Assembly (NCBI GenBank): GCA_002747455.1
Contig: PDPG01000052.1
Location: forward strand, 1 to 54,762
Length of the DNA stretch: 54,762 bases
Source of the DNA: Pseudomonadota bacterium
Lineage (GTDB): Bacteria; Pseudomonadota; Gammaproteobacteria; Thiotrichales; Thiotrichaceae
Direction: 5' to 3'
The translations under genes and the position numbers were made by a program. Of this stretch, positions 52,546 to 54,762 are shown piece after piece; position 1 is the stretch's first letter; every line of letters begins with the position of its first letter. The notes under the pieces are model-generated. The model searched no databases. It had not been told where the DNA came from and saw nothing but the letters and a program-made list of their open reading frames with translations.

Positions 52546-53327
52546 GCACTGAGTTCACTAATATGATTACTAATCGCCACAAATTGTGAAACACTCAAGG
52601 TTTCCGCGCGTTGTGTCGGTTCAATTCCCAAGCTGCTTAACTCATCAGCGGTAATAAGCTTTTTTAGTGTATTGCGTAGGGTTTTTCGGCGTTGAGAAAA
52701 GGCTTGGGTGACAACATTTGCAAACAAGGTTTCGTCCACCGCCTGAAAAGGCTTCTCAGTCCAAGGTGTGAGTTTAACCACAGCCGAATCAACTTGTGGT
52801 GGTGGACTGAAGGATTCAGGGCCAACAAAGAATAAGTATTCAGTTTGGCAGCGGTACTGCACCATGACGGATAGTCTGCCAAAGTCTTTATTGCCGGGGA
52901 CTGCGGTAATTCGGTCAACCACCTCTTTTTGTAACATAAAGTGCATATCGGAGATGCGGGGCGCAGTGTTTAATAGGTGGAAAATCAAAGGTGTTGAAAT
53001 ATTGTAGGGCAAGTTACCGATGATCCGGAGTGGGCGGCTTGGGTCGGTTATTTCATCCAGATTGACTCGAAGGGCATCAACATTATGAATGGTGAGTTTG
53101 CTACCACCAATCCGCTTGAGATGGTTAATAACATCACGGTCGATTTCAATGACTTGCAGATGATTAAGCAGGGCTAGTATAGGCTTGGTCAGTGCACCAA
53201 GCCCCGGGCCAATTTCTAGCATCTGATCATCTGGCATGGGGTTAATGTGGCTCACCAGTAAATTAATGATGTGGGCATCACTTAGGAAGTGCTGGCCGAA
53301 GCGTTTTTTGGCTTGGTGTCTTGGCAT
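52542..53327 (-). CDS. ksgA: 16S rRNA (adenine-N6,N6)-dimethyltransferase
   Basis: From the ATG at 53327 the protein has 261 residues and starts with RHQAKKRFGQHFLSD, the usual KsgA beginning. An apparent extension to 53381 encodes the terminator of the upstream OmpA-like gene, so it is not real. It has the SAM site MLEIGPGLGALTKPIL, the dimethyltransferase motif IGNLPYNISTPLIFHLL and the late PPPQVDSAVVKL. It dimethylates two adenines in helix 45 of 16S rRNA during ribosome assembly. The ribosome site is poor. hemW follows with a 4-bp overlap. Confidence 0.95.
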   Translation of the reverse strand: MPRHQAKKRFGQHFLSDAHIINLLVSHINPMPDDQMLEIGPGLGALTKPILALLNHLQVIEIDRDVINHLKRIGGSKLTIHNVDALRVNLDEITDPSRPLRIIGNLPYNISTPLIFHLLNTAPRISDMHFMLQKEVVDRITAVPGNKDFGRLSVMVQYRCQTEYLFFVGPESFSPPPQVDSAVVKLTPWTEKPFQAVDETLFANVVTQAFSQRRKTLRNTLKKLITADELSSLGIEPTQRAETLSVSQFVAISNHISELSA

Positions 53328-53342
53328 ATTTTGATACGGCAC

Positions 53343-53376
53343 AAATAAAGAAGCCTCCCCCGTGAGGGAGGAGGCT
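53343..53376 (-). terminator. Terminator of the OmpA-like gene
   Basis: On the minus strand AGCCTCC(T)CCC pairs with GGGGGAGGCT around a TCAC loop with one bulged T, followed by TCTTTATTT. It starts 21 bp after the OmpA-like stop and decides the ksgA start, because it occupies the would-be extension. Confidence 0.75.
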
Positions 53377-53396
53377 GTCATGGTTTAGCGGTTAGA

Positions 53397-54762
53397 TTAC
53401 CGCAAGATCTTCAGTTCAACGCGACGGTTTTGAGCCTTGCCTTGTCGTGTCGCATTGCTTGCAACAGGCTCTGACTCACCATAACCCTTAGCGGTCAACC
53501 TGGAGGCTCTGACGCCTTTACTAACCAGATAGCTCCTGACCGATTCAGCGCGTCGCTGAGACAAACGTCGATTGCCTGCCTGGCTACCAGTGCTATCAGT
53601 GTGTCCACCAACCTCGATATTCAACTGTGGGAAGCGGCTCAGCTTCTTCGCAGCCTCGTCGAGGATAGGTAACGACTGATTGGTCAAACGAGCAGAGCCA
53701 GTCTTGAAGTTCACACCCTTGAGTGTGATGCTCTGAGCCTCAGAACAACCTACCTCATTGGTTGATGCACCGGCGGCTGTTCGGGGACATAAGTCCTTCG
53801 CATCAGTGACACCATCACGATCTTCATCCGGCTTGCCGCAACCTGTTGAGTCAACCTTTTCACCAGGGGCGGAAGTTGGGCAGCGATCCAGTCTGTCAGC
53901 AACACCGTCATTGTCTGTGTCAAACTCACAGCCAGTATCGTAGACGGCTGCGTTTCTCACCGTGCCAGGGCACTGGTCAACACTGTCTTTAACGCCATCT
54001 TTGTCAGAATCCAGCTCGCAGCCTTTTTCATCAACCTGAGCGCCGGCTGGCGTGGTTGGGCAGCTATCCTGAGCGTTGATAACACCATCAGCATCGTCGT
54101 CTAACTGACAGCCTTTGGCATCCACGGCAGCACCAGCTGGTGTTTTCGGACACTGATCCGCACTGTCTTTCACACCATCCTTATCCGAGTCGATTTCACA
54201 ACCCTTAGTGTCAACGGTTGCACCCGCGACAGTTTTAGGACAAGCATCTTTGCCATTGACCACACCATCTTTGTCATCGTCTAGCTCACAGCCTTTGGCG
54301 TTGACCTTGGCACCGGCGGGTGTTTTCGGACACTGATCCGCACTGTCTTTCACGCCGTCCTTGTCAGAATCAATCTCACAACCTTTGGCGTCAACGGTTG
54401 CACCTGCGACAGTTTTTGGACAAGCGTCTTTGCTATTAACAACGCCGTCTTTGTCATCGTCTAGCTCACAGCCTTTGGCATTAACCTTGGCACCGGCGGG
54501 TGTTTTCGGACACTGATCCGCACTGTCTTTCACGCCGTCCTTGTCAGAATCAATCTCACAACCTTTGGCATCAACGGTGGCACCTGCGACAGTTTTAGGA
54601 CAAGCATCTTTGCTATTGACCACACTGTCTTTGTCATCATCTAGCTCACAGCCTTTGCCATTAACCTTGGCACCGGCAGGTGTTTTCGGGCATTGATCCG
54701 CACTGTCTTTCACGCCATCCTTATCCGAGTCGATTTCACAACCCTTAGCATCGACGGTTGCA
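53397..54762 (-). CDS. OmpA-family protein with thrombospondin type 3 repeats, 5' partial
   Basis: The frame is open to the right edge, so the N-terminus, signal peptide and any beta-barrel lie outside; the GTG at 54713 is internal to a repeat. The visible part has eleven full 30-residue calcium-binding repeats of the form DsDkDGvkDsaDqCPkT...GCeL, plus part of another. A C-terminal OmpA/MotB-like peptidoglycan-binding domain of about 110 residues follows (EVGGHTDSTGSQAGNRRLSQRRAESV, AKGYGESEPVASN, NRRVELKI). Such proteins link outer membrane and cell wall, with the rigid, calcium-loaded repeats acting as a spacer or surface-exposed stalk. A strong terminator follows. Confidence 0.9.
   Translation of the reverse strand, partial: ATVDAKGCEIDSDKDGVKDSADQCPKTPAGAKVNGKGCELDDDKDSVVNSKDACPKTVAGATVDAKGCEIDSDKDGVKDSADQCPKTPAGAKVNAKGCELDDDKDGVVNSKDACPKTVAGATVDAKGCEIDSDKDGVKDSADQCPKTPAGAKVNAKGCELDDDKDGVVNGKDACPKTVAGATVDTKGCEIDSDKDGVKDSADQCPKTPAGAAVDAKGCQLDDDADGVINAQDSCPTTPAGAQVDEKGCELDSDKDGVKDSVDQCPGTVRNAAVYDTGCEFDTDNDGVADRLDRCPTSAPGEKVDSTGCGKPDEDRDGVTDAKDLCPRTAAGASTNEVGCSEAQSITLKGVNFKTGSARLTNQSLPILDEAAKKLSRFPQLNIEVGGHTDSTGSQAGNRRLSQRRAESVRSYLVSKGVRASRLTAKGYGESEPVASNATRQGKAQNRRVELKILR
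53739..54762 (-). repeat. Tandem 90/180-bp repeats encoding TSP3 units
   Basis: Each 90-bp unit encodes one calcium-binding repeat. Two alternating types (DSDKDGVKDSADQCPKTPAG and DDDKDGVVNSKDACPKTVAG) make a 180-bp higher-order unit. The near-identical string TGTTTTCGGACACTGATCCG recurs every 180 bp at about 54141, 54321, 54501 and, with changes, 54681. Units nearest the OmpA domain are more diverged. Confidence 0.9.

Noticed and set aside
53328..53381. N-terminal extension of KsgA
   Set aside because: These bases form the terminator hairpin of the upstream OmpA-like gene; KsgA homologues begin at the downstream ATG.

Overview
The window is chromosomal DNA of a Gram-negative bacterium, most likely a gammaproteobacterium. 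It carries an outer-membrane usher and an OmpA-type protein, an oxyR/ahpCF locus with a typical OxyR cysteine pair, and ksgA, hemW, metY, dapD and cysK homologues of proteobacterial type. Base composition looks close to even by eye. I could not fix the genus. I saw no tRNA, rRNA, CRISPR array, transposase or integrase.

Layout. (1) 1-4.6 kb: the end of a chaperone-usher fimbrial operon (partial chaperone, usher, two-domain adhesin/pilin-like protein), facing a small secreted protein. (2) 4.7-8 kb: an accessory ATPase/nuclease-like protein and a choline-dehydrogenase-type GMC oxidoreductase. (3) 8.1-18.9 kb, minus strand: a leucine/isovalerate degradation operon. In transcription order it reads hybrid histidine kinase, OmpR-type regulator, liuA, thiolase, acyl-CoA dehydrogenase, liuB, liuC, liuD. 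(4) 19.0-27.4 kb, plus strand, divergent from the kinase: a complete branched-chain-amino-acid-type ABC importer between two acyl-CoA ligase genes. Together with block 3 this suggests uptake and CoA activation of an organic acid followed by beta-oxidation-like breakdown. (5) 27.6-32.8 kb: dapD and cysK, a second accessory ATPase preceded by three AT-rich repeats, and metY. (6) 32.8-36.8 kb, minus strand: moxR, DUF58 and transglutaminase genes. (7) 37-40.6 kb: an AT-rich gene for a phosphoethanolamine-transferase-like membrane enzyme, an alpha/beta hydrolase and an orphan cobJ. (8) 40.7-44 kb: ahpF-ahpC divergent from oxyR. (9) 44.2-46.5 kb: three tandem paralogues of a secreted DUF4360-like protein. 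(10) 46.6-54.8 kb: a lipoprotein, a PiT phosphate transporter, a candidate structured RNA, a ThDP-enzyme-like gene with a degenerate cofactor motif, a relic of an AraC-type regulator, hemW, ksgA, and an OmpA-like protein with calcium-binding thrombospondin type 3 repeats that runs off the right edge.

Most of the window is ordinary metabolism. The best second-look items are the DUF4360-like triplication with its mosaic history, the repeats in front of the DUF4143-type ATPase, the degenerate ThDP protein beside the AraC relic, and the pairing of a two-component system with the liu operon next to a transporter bracketed by acyl-CoA ligases.
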